Positions 20,030 to 30,348 of a stretch of DNA of 64,000 nt are shown in pieces. Position numbers and translations under genes: made by a program. Below the pieces are notes generated by a model. That model made no database searches. It had not been told where the DNA came from and saw nothing but the letters and a program-made list of their open reading frames with translations. Position 1 is the first letter of the stretch, and each line of letters opens with the position of its first letter. This DNA is from Rhodospirillales bacterium (GTDB taxonomy: Bacteria > Pseudomonadota > Alphaproteobacteria > Acetobacterales > Acetobacteraceae): contig JAFKLG010000077.1 in assembly GCA_017304945.1 (NCBI GenBank), forward strand, positions 1 to 64,000, read 5' to 3'.

Positions 20030-21616
20030 ATGAAGCGTCGGTCCGTTTTACAATTGAGCGGGGCGGCGGCGGCTGCGTCCGTCTTGCCGCGAGTTGCGAT
20101 CGGTCAATCCGCCTCTGCCACCACGCTGAAATTCGTGCCGCAGGCCAACCTGACCTCGCTGGATCCGATCTGGACGACGGCCTCCGTCACCGAGAACCAC
20201 GGCTATGCCGTCTACGACACGCTGTTCGCCTCCAACGCGAAGCTCGAGGCCAAGCCGCAGATGGCTGAGGGCTACACCGTCTCGGACGACAAGCGGACGG
20301 TGCTGATCAAGCTGCGCGACGGGCTGAAGTTCCACGACGGCGAGCCGGTGCGCGCCCAGGACTGCGCCCCCAGCCTCGCCCGCTGGGCGGTGCGCGACAC
20401 GCTGGGGCAGACGGTGGCGAAGTTCGTCGACCAGTGGGGCGTGCAGGACGACCGCACCATCAAGATCACCCTGAAGCAGCCCTTCTCGCTGCTGATCGAC
20501 GCGCTCGCGAAGCCTGCCGCCAACGTGCCCTTTATGATGCCGGAGCGGATGGCCAAGACCGATCCGATGCAGCAAATCAAGGAGCATGTCGGCTCGGGTC
20601 CCTATCGTTTCATGACCAACGAATTCGTGCCCGGCAGCAGCGCGGCCTACGAGAAGTTCGACGGCTACGTACCGCGGCAGGAACCGCCGGAATGGGCGAC
20701 GGGCGCCAAGATCGCGCATTTCAAGCGGATCGAGTGGAAGATCATTCCCGACGCCTCCACGGCCTCCGCCGCGCTGCAGAGCGGCGAGGTGGATTGGTGG
20801 GAGCAGGTGCAGGCCGATCTCGTGCCGCTGCTGAAGAAGAACAAGGACCTGACGATCGGGTTGGCGAACCCCACCGGCTACAACGGGGTCATGCGGTTCA
20901 ATCACCTGCAGGCGCCGTTCGACGACGTGCGCATCCGCCGTGCCGTGCTGACCGCGGTGAACCAGGAAGACTACCTCAACGCGATCACCGGCAACGATCC
21001 GGACGCCGAGAAGATCTGCAAGGCGCTGTTCCCGTGCGGCACCCCGTTCGGCACGCAAGTCGGCGCGCCCTTCATGAAGGGCGATCTCGAAGCGGGTCGG
21101 CGCATGCTGAAGGAGGCCGGCTATTCCGGGCAGAAGGTGGTGATCATCAATCCCACCGACTTCGCCAGCATCGCGCCGATGGGTGACGTCACCTACGATC
21201 TCCTCAAGAAGCTCGGCATGAACGTGGAGATGGTGGCGACCGACTGGGGCACCGTCGTGCAGCGCCGCGTCTCCAAGGAGTCGGTGGACAAGGGCGGCTG
21301 GTCGATCTTCCACACCTGGTGGCCGAGCGATTCCATCCTCAATCCGGTGTTGAGCGCGATCGTGCGCGGACAAGGGGAGAAGGGCTGGTTCGGCTGGTTC
21401 AAGGACGCCAAGATCGAGGAACTGACGAACGAGTTCGTCACCGCCCCGGACCAGGCCGCACGGTTGAAGATCACCGATGCGATCCAGCTCGAAGCTTTCG
21501 AACAGGTTCCCACCATTCCGCTCGGCCTGTTCTACATCCGGTCCGCCTACAAGGCGAACCTGAAGGGCATGCTTCAGAGCCCGGCGCCGTTCTTCTGGAA
21601 CGTGCAGCGGGCCTGA
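20030..21616 (+). CDS. ABC transporter substrate-binding protein, family 5 (peptide/nickel type)
   Basis: The 528-residue protein begins with a twin-arginine-type signal (MKRRSVLQLSGAAAAASVLP, cleavage near AIG-QS) and continues as a DppA/OppA-fold binding protein. It has LDPIWTTASVTENHGYAVYD, a KLRDGLKFHDGEPV block diagnostic of SBP_bac_5, VGSGPYRF, and APFDDVRIRRAVLTAVNQED. These bind oligopeptides, opines or other amides in the periplasm. No DppBCDF permease genes are adjacent. The phytanoyl-CoA dioxygenase-like gene starts 17 nt downstream and the M20 amidohydrolase lies two genes further on, suggesting uptake of an amide substrate that is then hydrolysed; this is inferred. Confidence 0.92.
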   Translation: MKRRSVLQLSGAAAAASVLPRVAIGQSASATTLKFVPQANLTSLDPIWTTASVTENHGYAVYDTLFASNAKLEAKPQMAEGYTVSDDKRTVLIKLRDGLKFHDGEPVRAQDCAPSLARWAVRDTLGQTVAKFVDQWGVQDDRTIKITLKQPFSLLIDALAKPAANVPFMMPERMAKTDPMQQIKEHVGSGPYRFMTNEFVPGSSAAYEKFDGYVPRQEPPEWATGAKIAHFKRIEWKIIPDASTASAALQSGEVDWWEQVQADLVPLLKKNKDLTIGLANPTGYNGVMRFNHLQAPFDDVRIRRAVLTAVNQEDYLNAITGNDPDAEKICKALFPCGTPFGTQVGAPFMKGDLEAGRRMLKEAGYSGQKVVIINPTDFASIAPMGDVTYDLLKKLGMNVEMVATDWGTVVQRRVSKESVDKGGWSIFHTWWPSDSILNPVLSAIVRGQGEKGWFGWFKDAKIEELTNEFVTAPDQAARLKITDAIQLEAFEQVPTIPLGLFYIRSAYKANLKGMLQSPAPFFWNVQRA

Positions 21617-21633
21617 AACCACGGAGGACGTCC

Positions 21634-22518
21634 ATGGACGATGCGATCGGGGGACCAACCTCGGCGCCGCTGACGGAGCAGGAGATCGCCCAGTACCGTC
21701 GCGACGGCTGGGTTCTCGCGCGCGGCCTGATGGGCCCGCAATCGGTGGAGGCCTGTCGCGCGGCGCTCTCGGATCTCGCGTCCGGGCGCCTGCCGCTCGG
21801 CGACACCGTGCTGATGTACGAGAAGGGCGTCGATCCCGCGACGCTCGCCCCGGAGGCGCGCGAGTTCGCGGTCCGCAAATACATGGACTACGTGCCCGCG
21901 TCCCCCGCGTTGCGCATGGCGGCGATGAACCGGCGGCTGCACGATCTTCTGGACCAACTCCTGGGGCGTGGCCGCGTGCTGTTCCAGGAAATGGCGCTGG
22001 TGAAGCCGCCGCGCATCGGGTCGGAGAAGCCCTGGCACCAGGACGCGTCGTATTTCCGCGTCACCGATCCCGGCCTGATCGTCGGTGTCTGGATCGCGCT
22101 GGATGCGGCGACGCGGGAGAATGGCTGCATGGAACTGATCGCCGGCTCGCATCTTGGCGGCGCCGTGCCGCACGAGCACGAGAACGACTTCAACCGCTGC
22201 CGCATTCTGGATCCGCTAGTGGCGCGCGATGCCCGCATCGCGATCGAGATGGAACCCGGCGATGCGCTGATCTTTCATTCCCTGCTGCATCACTACACCG
22301 CGCCGAACCCGTCCCCGCTGCGCCGCCGCGCGCTGCAGTTCCACTATCACCAGATCGGCGCGGTCTGGGCCGGCGTGCCGGAACACCAGCGCCTGTTCCA
22401 TTTCGAGGATGGGCGCTACGCCGGCTGCACCGTGCCGCACGAGCCCGCGGACGAAAGCGCGCACTGGTATCGCGGGGCGCTGCCGCGCACTGTGCTTCCC
22501 GAGGAGCCGTGGGATTGA
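21634..22518 (+). CDS. Phytanoyl-CoA dioxygenase family protein
   Basis: A 294-residue Fe(II)/2-oxoglutarate oxygenase of the PhyH family. His135 and Asp137 (PWHQDASYF) supply two iron ligands. The distal His lies in the FHSLLHHYTAPNPSPLRRRA stretch, followed by the Arg that binds 2-oxoglutarate. The ENGCMELIAGSH segment is typical of PhyH-type hydroxylases of small molecules. The substrate is unknown. The start has a GGAGG site. Its last 10 nt overlap the Tag-like gene. The operon context (binding protein, oxygenase, M20 hydrolase) suggests catabolism of an imported compound. Confidence 0.9.
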   Translation: MDDAIGGPTSAPLTEQEIAQYRRDGWVLARGLMGPQSVEACRAALSDLASGRLPLGDTVLMYEKGVDPATLAPEAREFAVRKYMDYVPASPALRMAAMNRRLHDLLDQLLGRGRVLFQEMALVKPPRIGSEKPWHQDASYFRVTDPGLIVGVWIALDAATRENGCMELIAGSHLGGAVPHEHENDFNRCRILDPLVARDARIAIEMEPGDALIFHSLLHHYTAPNPSPLRRRALQFHYHQIGAVWAGVPEHQRLFHFEDGRYAGCTVPHEPADESAHWYRGALPRTVLPEEPWD

Positions 22519-23081
22519 GCGAACTGGTCCGTTGTTCCTGGGCCGCCAAGGGCGGACCGGAGGAGATCGCGTATCACGACACGGAATGGGGCGTCCCGCA
22601 GCACGACGACGCCGCGCTGTTCGAGATGCTCACGCTGGAAGGCGCGCAGGCGGGGCTGTCCTGGCGCACCGTGCTGCTGCGCCGGCCGGCGTACCGCGCC
22701 GCCTATCACGGGTTCGATATCGACCGGGTCGCCGCGATGGACGACGCCGCGCTGGAGGCGCTGCTCACGACCTCGCCGGTGATCCGTCACCGGCAGAAGA
22801 TCTGGTCGGTGCGGGAGAATGCCCGCGTCGCGCAGCGGGTGATCGCGCGGGACGGCAGCCTCGATGCCTATCTCTGGCAGTTCGTCGGCGGCGCGCCCGT
22901 CGTCAACCGCTGGACCGAAGGGAAGCAGGTGCCGGCCACCACGCCCGCCTCCGACCGCATGAGCAAAGCCATGCGCAAAGAGGGGTTCCGCTTCGTCGGT
23001 TCCACCATATGCTACGCGTTCATGCAGGCGACCGGGATGGTGAACGACCACCTCGTGTCCTGCTTCCGCCACGACCATTGA
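22509..23081 (+). CDS. tag: DNA-3-methyladenine glycosylase I
   Basis: Base-excision enzyme that removes 3-methyladenine from alkylated DNA. The 190-residue protein matches Tag throughout: CSWAAKGGPEEIAYHDTEWG near the N-terminus, LFEMLTLEGAQAGLSWRTVL, and GFRFVGSTICYAFMQATGMV followed by NDHLVSCF. The zinc ligands of Tag (N-terminal Cys and His, C-terminal His and Cys) are all present. The start is GTG at 22509, with a TTG at 22515 as alternative; both lie inside the upstream gene. A repair gene embedded in a catabolic operon is odd but the overlaps argue for co-transcription. Confidence 0.93.
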   Translation: MGLSELVRCSWAAKGGPEEIAYHDTEWGVPQHDDAALFEMLTLEGAQAGLSWRTVLLRRPAYRAAYHGFDIDRVAAMDDAALEALLTTSPVIRHRQKIWSVRENARVAQRVIARDGSLDAYLWQFVGGAPVVNRWTEGKQVPATTPASDRMSKAMRKEGFRFVGSTICYAFMQATGMVNDHLVSCFRHDH

Positions 23082-23093
23082 TCGGAGCTCGCG

Positions 23094-24512
23094 ATGCAGA
23101 ACACGGAAGAGATCTGGCGTCTCGTCGACGCCAAGCAGGATGAGTTCATCGCACTGTCCGACAAGGTCTGGGGCACGCCGGAGCTCTGCTACGGCGAATT
23201 CGAATCCTGTGCCGCGCATACCGCGATGCTGGAGCAGGAGGGATTCCGGGTCACCCGCAACGTCGCCGGCATTCCGACCGCGGTGATGGGCGAAGCGGGC
23301 GAGGGCGGTCCCGTGATCGCCATCCTCGGCGAGTACGACGCGCTGCCAGGTCTGTCGCAGGAGGCCGGCGTGGCGGAGCCGCGGCCACTGCCGGGCAACG
23401 GCTACGGCCATGGCTGCGGCCACAACCTGCTGGGCTCCGCCTCCATGCTGGCGGCGACGGCGGTCAAGGACTACCTGGCGAAGCACAACCTGCCGGGCCG
23501 CGTGCGCTACTATGGCTGCCCGGCCGAGGAAGGCGGCGCCGCCAAGGGGTTCATGGTGCGCGAGGGCGCATTCAAGGACGTTGACATCGCGATTTCCTGG
23601 CATCCCGCCTCGCTGTCCGGCGTGAACGAGCCGCACTCGCTCGCCAACACGCGCATCGACTTCTCCTTCACTGGCCGTGCCTCGCACGCCGCCGCCGCGC
23701 CGCATCTCGGCCGCTCCGCGCTCGACGCGGTGGAGCTGATGAATGTCGGCGTGAACTACATGCGCGAACACATGCCCTCCGACGCGCGCATCCACTACGC
23801 GATGCTGGATGCAGGCGGGATCGCGCCGAACGTGGTGCAGGCCTTCGCCAAGGTCCGCTACCTGATCCGCGCCCGCAACCTGCCGGAGCTGACCCGGCTG
23901 ATCGCGCGCGTGCGCAAGATCGCCGACGGCGCCGCGCTGATGACCGAGACCTCGGTCAAGACCCAGGTGGTCAGCGCGGTGTCCAACCTGCTGGGCAACA
24001 CGCCGCTCGAGCGCGCCATGCACGACAACTTCGTCCGCCTCGGTCCGCCGCCGTTCGACGAAGAAGACCGCAAGTTCGCGCGCGAGATCCAGGCCACGCT
24101 GACCGAGGAGGATATCGAGAGCGCCTTTCGCCGCGCCGGCATTCCCTACCGGCCGGACGTGCCGCTGTGCGACGCGATCGTGCCGCTGGAGGCGAAGGGC
24201 GCCGCCATGGTCGGCTCCACCGATGTGGGCGACGTGAGCTGGGCCGTGCCGACGGTGCAGGCGCGCGGCGCCACCTACGCGATCGGCACGCCGGGCCATT
24301 CCTGGCAGCTCACCGCGCAGGGCAAGACGGCGGCCTCGCACAAGGGCCTCGTCCATGTGGCGAAGATCATGGCGGGCACCGCGCTCGACACGCTGCGTGA
24401 CCCCGCGCTGCTGGAGGCCGCCAAGGCGGAACACGCGGCGACCATGCAGCGCACGCCGTATGTCTGCCCGCTGCCGCCGGACCTGAAGCCGCCGGTGCAG
24501 ATGTCCGCCTGA
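23094..24512 (+). CDS. M20 family amidohydrolase (AbgB-like)
   Basis: The 472-residue metallohydrolase resembles subunit B of p-aminobenzoyl-glutamate hydrolase and related amidohydrolases. It has AILGEYDALPGLSQE, the metal motif GYGHGCGHNLLGSAS, the catalytic EEGGAAKG, and an inserted dimerisation domain with FTGRASHAAAAPHLGRSALD. AbgB-type enzymes cleave N-acyl or aminobenzoyl amide bonds in the cytoplasm. It lies 12 nt after tag and ends the operon that begins with the peptide-type binding protein. A strong hairpin follows its stop. The exact amide substrate is unknown. Confidence 0.9.
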   Translation: MQNTEEIWRLVDAKQDEFIALSDKVWGTPELCYGEFESCAAHTAMLEQEGFRVTRNVAGIPTAVMGEAGEGGPVIAILGEYDALPGLSQEAGVAEPRPLPGNGYGHGCGHNLLGSASMLAATAVKDYLAKHNLPGRVRYYGCPAEEGGAAKGFMVREGAFKDVDIAISWHPASLSGVNEPHSLANTRIDFSFTGRASHAAAAPHLGRSALDAVELMNVGVNYMREHMPSDARIHYAMLDAGGIAPNVVQAFAKVRYLIRARNLPELTRLIARVRKIADGAALMTETSVKTQVVSAVSNLLGNTPLERAMHDNFVRLGPPPFDEEDRKFAREIQATLTEEDIESAFRRAGIPYRPDVPLCDAIVPLEAKGAAMVGSTDVGDVSWAVPTVQARGATYAIGTPGHSWQLTAQGKTAASHKGLVHVAKIMAGTALDTLRDPALLEAAKAEHAATMQRTPYVCPLPPDLKPPVQMSA

Positions 24513-24533
24513 TCCGAGGCGGCTGCGTGCCCC

Positions 24534-24561
24534 GCGGCGCTTCCCGACATGGAAGCGCCGC
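24534..24561 (+). terminator. Hairpin terminator after the M20 amidohydrolase
   Basis: GCGGCGCTTCC (24534-24544) and GGAAGCGCCGC (24551-24561) are perfect complements around a 6-nt loop, with CCCC/GGGG extending the pairing outside. There is no U tract. Confidence 0.75.
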
Positions 24562-24663
24562 GCCGCAGGGGACGCACGGGTTGGCACCGCACGGCCTGTC
24601 CCCGATCAAGATTCCCGGAGCGCGTTGACCCGCGCCGCCGGCCGCGCTCTTGATGATGGGAAC

Positions 24664-25260
24664 ATGCAACAATGGGTGCGTCCGATGCGGTCGGTGCTCG
24701 CGCTGCTGATCATGCTCACGTTCGGCCGGCTGATGATCGGGCCGGCGCTGGCGTATGACGACCTGGTGCTGCCGAAAGTCGCGTTCTCCGCCGTGGCGAT
24801 CCACGAGACCGGCGCGGTGCGGACCCGCGAGAAAATCTTCTACACGCCGGGCAAGCTGCGGATCGAGCACGGCCCGGGTTTCGCCGTCACCATCCTGGAC
24901 TTCACCACCCAGACCCAGGTCGTGCTGATGGCCAACCGCACGTACATCGTCATGCCGATGGACGACGAGCTGTTTCGCCGCTTCATCGCCCGCACCGTCG
25001 CCATGAGCGGCGCGCACCGGATGGGGGTGGAGCACGTGGACGGGATGCGGGCCACCAAATACGCGTTCGGTGACGACGGGGCGTTGAATGCCGCCGGGTT
25101 CTATTGGCTTGCCGATGACGGGATCATGTTGAAGCGGGTCTATGACGACGGGGTGTACGGCCGCAACGTGCACCATCGCGCCTGGCTGACCGACCTCTCG
25201 ATCAAGCCGCAACCGGAGTCCCTGTTCGGCATCCCACCGGGCTACAAGCCGACGAAGTAG
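24664..25260 (+). CDS. Exported protein of unknown function, LolA/DUF4412-like
   Basis: A 198-residue protein with a hydrophobic N-terminal signal (SVLALLIMLTFGRLMIGPAL, cleavage near ALA-YD). The mature part looks like a beta-rich fold related to lipoprotein-carrier-like proteins: ETGAVRTREKIFYTPGKLRI, ILDFTTQTQVVLMANRTYIV, and a C-terminal PESLFGIPPGYKP, which often ends DUF4412-type proteins. Function unknown. The ATG at 24664 is chosen because it opens the signal peptide; the frame start at 24625 adds a charged tail. It stands alone between a terminator and a convergent gene. Confidence 0.7.
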   Translation: MQQWVRPMRSVLALLIMLTFGRLMIGPALAYDDLVLPKVAFSAVAIHETGAVRTREKIFYTPGKLRIEHGPGFAVTILDFTTQTQVVLMANRTYIVMPMDDELFRRFIARTVAMSGAHRMGVEHVDGMRATKYAFGDDGALNAAGFYWLADDGIMLKRVYDDGVYGRNVHHRAWLTDLSIKPQPESLFGIPPGYKPTK

Positions 25261-25315
25261 CGCCGCTTCGCTCCTCCCCTCGCACGCTCGGTCGTCGGGC
25301 GGGCGGCGCGCCGGC

Positions 25316-26278
25316 TCATCCCCCGCCGGATTGCAGCCAGGGTTCGCTGGCCCAGAGCTTCGCCAGCTCCTGCCGCTCCGCCGTGATCTGCGCGGTCCAG
25401 GTCGGCCCGTCGATCCAGGTCGCGAGGAACCCGGTCTCGTCGGCGTGCTCGCGGAACGCCGGATCCGCGGTGATGGCGCGCAGCGCCTGGGTAAGGCGTT
25501 GCACCACGGCGTCCGGCACGCCGACCGGCACGGCGAGGCCGCGCCGGATGGTCGCCGACAGCGGCACCCCCGCCTCGTTCAGCACCGGCAGGTCGGGCAG
25601 CATGCCGGCACGGGCGCGTGCGGCGATGCCGATGCCGGCCAGCTTGTCCTCCCGCAGCGCGCCGATCGCATCCGACAGGCCCAGCGCCGCGGCGGCGACG
25701 TTGCCCGCGATCACCGCCTGGCGGGCGGCCAGGGCGGAGGGGAAGGTCACGATGTTCAGCCGCGTCTGGGTCAGGAGTTGCAGGCGCAGCGCCGCGAGAT
25801 GCGGCGGGCTGCCGGCGGGCGGCGTGCCGATCGGCACCGCATCCGCATCCTCGGCGGCGCGGCGGACGATGTCCTGCACCGAGTCGAGCGGCGCCGCGGC
25901 GGGGGAGACGAAGGCGATCGGCTCGCGCTCGATCGCGCCGATCAGGGTCAGGCGCCCCAGCAGCCCGTCGGCCGCGTGGTCGACCATGCGCGCCGGCAGG
26001 TTGGGGGCGCTCACCCAGCCGACGGTGGCGCCGGTCGGCGGCGCCGCGGCCAGCGCGTTCAGGGCGACCAGGCCGGCTTCGCCCGGCAGGTTGCGGATCG
26101 CGATCTCGGCTCCGTCCAGCCGCTGCGACAGGAAGGGGGCGAAGGCGCGGCAGATCGCATCCGGCGGCGTGCCGGCCTTGGCGCCGATCGCGAGCGTCAT
26201 CCGGCTCGCCGCCCGCGCGGCCGCGCCGCCCGCCAGCAGGGCGACGCCTCCGGCCAGCGCGGCGCGGCGCGCGATCAT
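25316..26278 (-). CDS. Bug/TctC family tripartite tricarboxylate transporter receptor
   Basis: The 320-residue periplasmic binding protein has a signal peptide (MIARRAALAGGVALLAGGAA) and the Bug fold: IRNLPGEAGLVALNALAAAP, a DSVQDIVRRAAED block, and the closing ATWIDGPTWTAQITAERQEL. It would bind a small carboxylate for a TctAB transporter, but no TctA or TctB gene is nearby, as is common for Bug proteins. The start at 26278 lies 10 nt after the secF stop, so it may be read through from secDF. The family is clear; the ligand is not. Confidence 0.85.
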   Translation of the reverse strand: MIARRAALAGGVALLAGGAAARAASRMTLAIGAKAGTPPDAICRAFAPFLSQRLDGAEIAIRNLPGEAGLVALNALAAAPPTGATVGWVSAPNLPARMVDHAADGLLGRLTLIGAIEREPIAFVSPAAAPLDSVQDIVRRAAEDADAVPIGTPPAGSPPHLAALRLQLLTQTRLNIVTFPSALAARQAVIAGNVAAAALGLSDAIGALREDKLAGIGIAARARAGMLPDLPVLNEAGVPLSATIRRGLAVPVGVPDAVVQRLTQALRAITADPAFREHADETGFLATWIDGPTWTAQITAERQELAKLWASEPWLQSGGG

Positions 26279-26288
26279 GCGGGTCGGG

Positions 26289-27263
26289 TCACGGGGGGGT
26301 GGCGGGACGGGCCTTGCCCGTCGCCGGCTTCGGGGGCGGGGCCGCGGCATCGCGCCGCAGCCGGTGCTCGCCCAGCAGCAGCAGGATGGGCGCGGCGATG
26401 AAGATGGAGGAGGAGGTGCCGACCACGATGCCGAACAGCATCACCCAGGCGAAGCCCGAGATCGACTCGCCGCCGAACAGGGCGAGCGGCAGGCTGGCCA
26501 GGAACACCGTCATCGAGGTGCCCAGGGTGCGGTTCAGCGTCTCGTTGATCGACAGGTCGATCAGGTCGCGCAGCGGCATGGTCTTGTACTTGCGCAGGTT
26601 CTCCCGCACGCGGTCATACACCACGACCTTGTCGTTGGTGGAGTAGCCGACGATGGTCAGGATCGACGCCACCATCACCAGGTCGAACTCGATCCGGGTG
26701 ATCGCGAGGAAGCCGATCGCCTTGGTGACGTCGAGGATCAGCGTGACCACGGCGCCGACCGCGAACTGCCATTCGAAGCGGAACCAGATATAGACCAGGA
26801 TCATCAGCAACGAGATGCCGAGGGCGAGCAGGCCGTTGCGGAATAGCTCCTTGGAGACCGAGGCGCCGACCGCGTCGGTGCGGACGATCTTCGCCCCCGG
26901 CACGGATTTCTCGAGCGCGGTGCGCACCCGCGCGACCGCCTGCTGGGTGCCGTTCTCGCCCGGCTGGGCACCGAGCCGGATCAGCACCTCGGAGGCGTCG
27001 CCGAAGCGCTGCACGCCCTGTTCGGGGATGTGCTCCGCGGCCAGGGCGGCGCGGATCTGGTTGAAGTCTGCCGGTCCCTCGGTGCGGACCTGCATGATCA
27101 CGCCGCCCGAGAAGTCGATCCCCAGATTGAGCCCCGGATGGAAGAACAGCACCACCGAGGCGATCGAGAGCACCGCCGACACCGCCAGCCCCATGAAGCG
27201 GCCGCGCATGAAGCGGATTTTGGTGTTGTCCGGAACCAGGCGAACGCGGGGCTTGATGAACAT
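26289..27263 (-). CDS. secF: Protein translocase subunit SecF
   Basis: Inner-membrane RND-type subunit that, with SecD, uses proton motive force to complete export through SecYEG. The 324-residue protein has TM1 (FMGLAVSAVLSIASVVLFF), the NLGIDFSGGVIMQV motif, a small periplasmic domain, and the C-terminal five-helix bundle with SILTIVGYSTNDKVVVYDRV, which contains the Asp essential in the family, and ETLNRTLGTSMTV. A Pro/Ala-rich tail follows. The ATG at 27263 is preferred; it lies 10 nt after secD. The downstream Bug gene is only 10 nt away. Confidence 0.96.
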   Translation of the reverse strand: MFIKPRVRLVPDNTKIRFMRGRFMGLAVSAVLSIASVVLFFHPGLNLGIDFSGGVIMQVRTEGPADFNQIRAALAAEHIPEQGVQRFGDASEVLIRLGAQPGENGTQQAVARVRTALEKSVPGAKIVRTDAVGASVSKELFRNGLLALGISLLMILVYIWFRFEWQFAVGAVVTLILDVTKAIGFLAITRIEFDLVMVASILTIVGYSTNDKVVVYDRVRENLRKYKTMPLRDLIDLSINETLNRTLGTSMTVFLASLPLALFGGESISGFAWVMLFGIVVGTSSSIFIAAPILLLLGEHRLRRDAAAPPPKPATGKARPATPP

Positions 27264-27273
27264 CGGGTGCGCC

Positions 27274-28851
<1,578 letters not shown>

Positions 28852-29051
28852 CGGCGCGGTCCGCTTCTCCTGCGAGGCTGTCCAGCCGATCGCTCGGCGC
28901 GCCGTTCTGCTGTGACCAGAAGGTCTTGTCCAGTGTGAACGGGAGGTCGGGAGAGAGGCCGGAGGTCGGGCGATCTTCGGGCGGACCTCTCGTGCGTCTG
29001 TCTAGCGGACCGTTCGTGCGTCCGTCGGGCGGGGCCCGTGCCGTTCGAGGC

Positions 29052-29479
29052 AGCTTTGATTCAACACAGAGTTGAGGCGAGTCGAGACGAGACACAGAGA
29101 GTGCGGGGGAGAGGTAATCGCGTGGGAGACACGGGAGAGGAAATCCGTGGAACACGCCGGAGATGGAACCCCTCGAACACTGGGAAGAAATCGCGCGGGA
29201 GAGAGGCCGTAGACTGCCTCGCGCAACTCAGACGCTGGAATGTACGATCTGCCGCTCGTCCGAGACGCGCGAAGCGCTCCAATATTTAATGAATCCGAGC
29301 GGCCCCCAGATCGTGCCGACTCTCCGCCCTCGGCGGCGGAGGATGGGCTGAGGGCGTCGTTAAGGCGCAACCGAAGCGGGTGACCCACCTGGGAAGCGGG
29401 TGATTCACCTGGGGTGCCGAGGTCCGGCTCCCTCTGTGCCTCGTCTCACTCGCCTCAAACTCTGTGTTGAATCAAAGCT
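29052..29479. mobile_element. MITE-like element with 48-bp terminal inverted repeats
   Basis: The 48-nt segments at 29052-29099 and 29432-29479 are near-perfect inverted repeats: after one insertion, one deletion and one substitution all other bases match. The outermost 20 bases (AGCTTTGATTCAACACAGAG on the left) are identical. The 332 bp between them hold no convincing gene but include a 7-bp hairpin (CTCCGCC 29322-29328, GGCGGAG 29335-29341) and a 20-bp tandem duplication. No clear target-site duplication is visible. It lies in the gene-free interval 28852-29659 between secD and the phasin gene. Origin as a non-autonomous transposable element is inferred; a large structured RNA is an alternative. 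Confidence 0.6.
29373..29412. repeat. 20-bp tandem duplication
   Basis: GAAGCGGGTGACCCACCTGG at 29373-29392 is repeated at 29393-29412 with two C-to-T changes. It lies inside the inverted-repeat element. Confidence 0.8.
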
Positions 29480-29490
29480 CGACCGACCAG

Positions 29491-29610
29491 CACGAACGGC
29501 GCCTGCAGGACGCACAGGACCACCCGGACTCACGAACGGCGCCTCCACAACACACAGAGCCGCTTGAACCCACGAACGGCGCCTCCAGGACGCTCAACGC
29601 CTTTGCGAGC
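29491..29610. repeat. 40-bp tandem repeats, three units
   Basis: Units start at 29491, 29531 and 29571, each opening with CACGAACGGCGCCT; the second halves diverge. The period is exactly 40 bp. An inverted, degenerate relative (ACCGTTCGTGCGTC) lies near 29009 on the far side of the inverted-repeat element. Confidence 0.75.
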
Positions 29611-29659
29611 CGCCCGGACGCACCGCGCCCAGGGGCCCATCAACCGACCTCTCGAAACC

Positions 29660-30121
29660 CTACTTCTTGCTCTCGGCGAGGCTCTTCACCTCGTCGAGCG
29701 CCTCGGTGAAGCGCCGGTTCAGCAGCGCGACCGCCTCCGCGTTGGACTTCTGGATCAGGTCGCCCAGTTCCTTGATGTTGCCGACCGCCTGCTCGTAGAT
29801 CTTCTTGAGCATCTCGGCCTGCCGCGCGGCCTTGGCTTGCGGGTTGTCCGGGGTGGCGAAGGCGCGCACCGCCTCGGTCATCTCCGCCATGCTCTGCTGC
29901 ACGATCTCCATGTGCCGGCGGGACACCGCCTGCGCGCCTTCCAGCGCGATGCGATTGGCGGCGGTGATCGCCTCGATGTTGCGGCGGTTGGCGGCGACGA
30001 ACGCCTCCATGTCCGGCATCGCCGGGAACTTCATGTCGGCGAACAGCTTGGTGAAGTCCGGGAAGTTCGGTGTCGCGAAAAACGACGTGCCGGGGGGCTT
30101 CGATTGCGAGGAGTCGGACAT
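29660..30121 (-). CDS. Phasin family protein
   Basis: The 153-residue, mostly alpha-helical protein matches the phasin family that coats polyhydroxyalkanoate granules. It has NFPDFTKLFADMKFPAMPDM, then VAANRRNIEAITAANRIALE, an amphipathic EIVQQSMAEMTEAVRAF helix and a C-terminal KSNAEAVALLNRRFTEALDE helix. The ATG at 30121 follows a clear AAAGGAG site, so the longer frame start at 30181 is rejected. No PHA synthase or PhaR gene is in the window. The interval to metC on the right (30122-30348) contains only short GCGACCGCC direct repeats. Confidence 0.92.
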   Translation of the reverse strand: MSDSSQSKPPGTSFFATPNFPDFTKLFADMKFPAMPDMEAFVAANRRNIEAITAANRIALEGAQAVSRRHMEIVQQSMAEMTEAVRAFATPDNPQAKAARQAEMLKKIYEQAVGNIKELGDLIQKSNAEAVALLNRRFTEALDEVKSLAESKK

Positions 30122-30348
30122 GGTCGCTCCTTTCGGGGATCTCGACGCCGGCACCCTAGGCGCCCGCAAGTCACGACTCAAGGACCGGCCGATGATTGTC
30201 CCGTGTCACGCCGGCGCGCGACCGGCGAGGCGGGGCGCCGCGATTGCGCCCCGGCCCTCGCCGCAGCGACCGCCTTCATCAGCCCAGCGACCGCCTTCGC
30301 ATCAGCCGCGCGACCGCCTCCCAACCCTCGCCGCCTCTCGACGGCGCC

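Noticed and set aside
29038..29390. Small open frames inside the inverted-repeat element
   Set aside because: Compositionally random, no ribosome sites, no resemblance to transposases.
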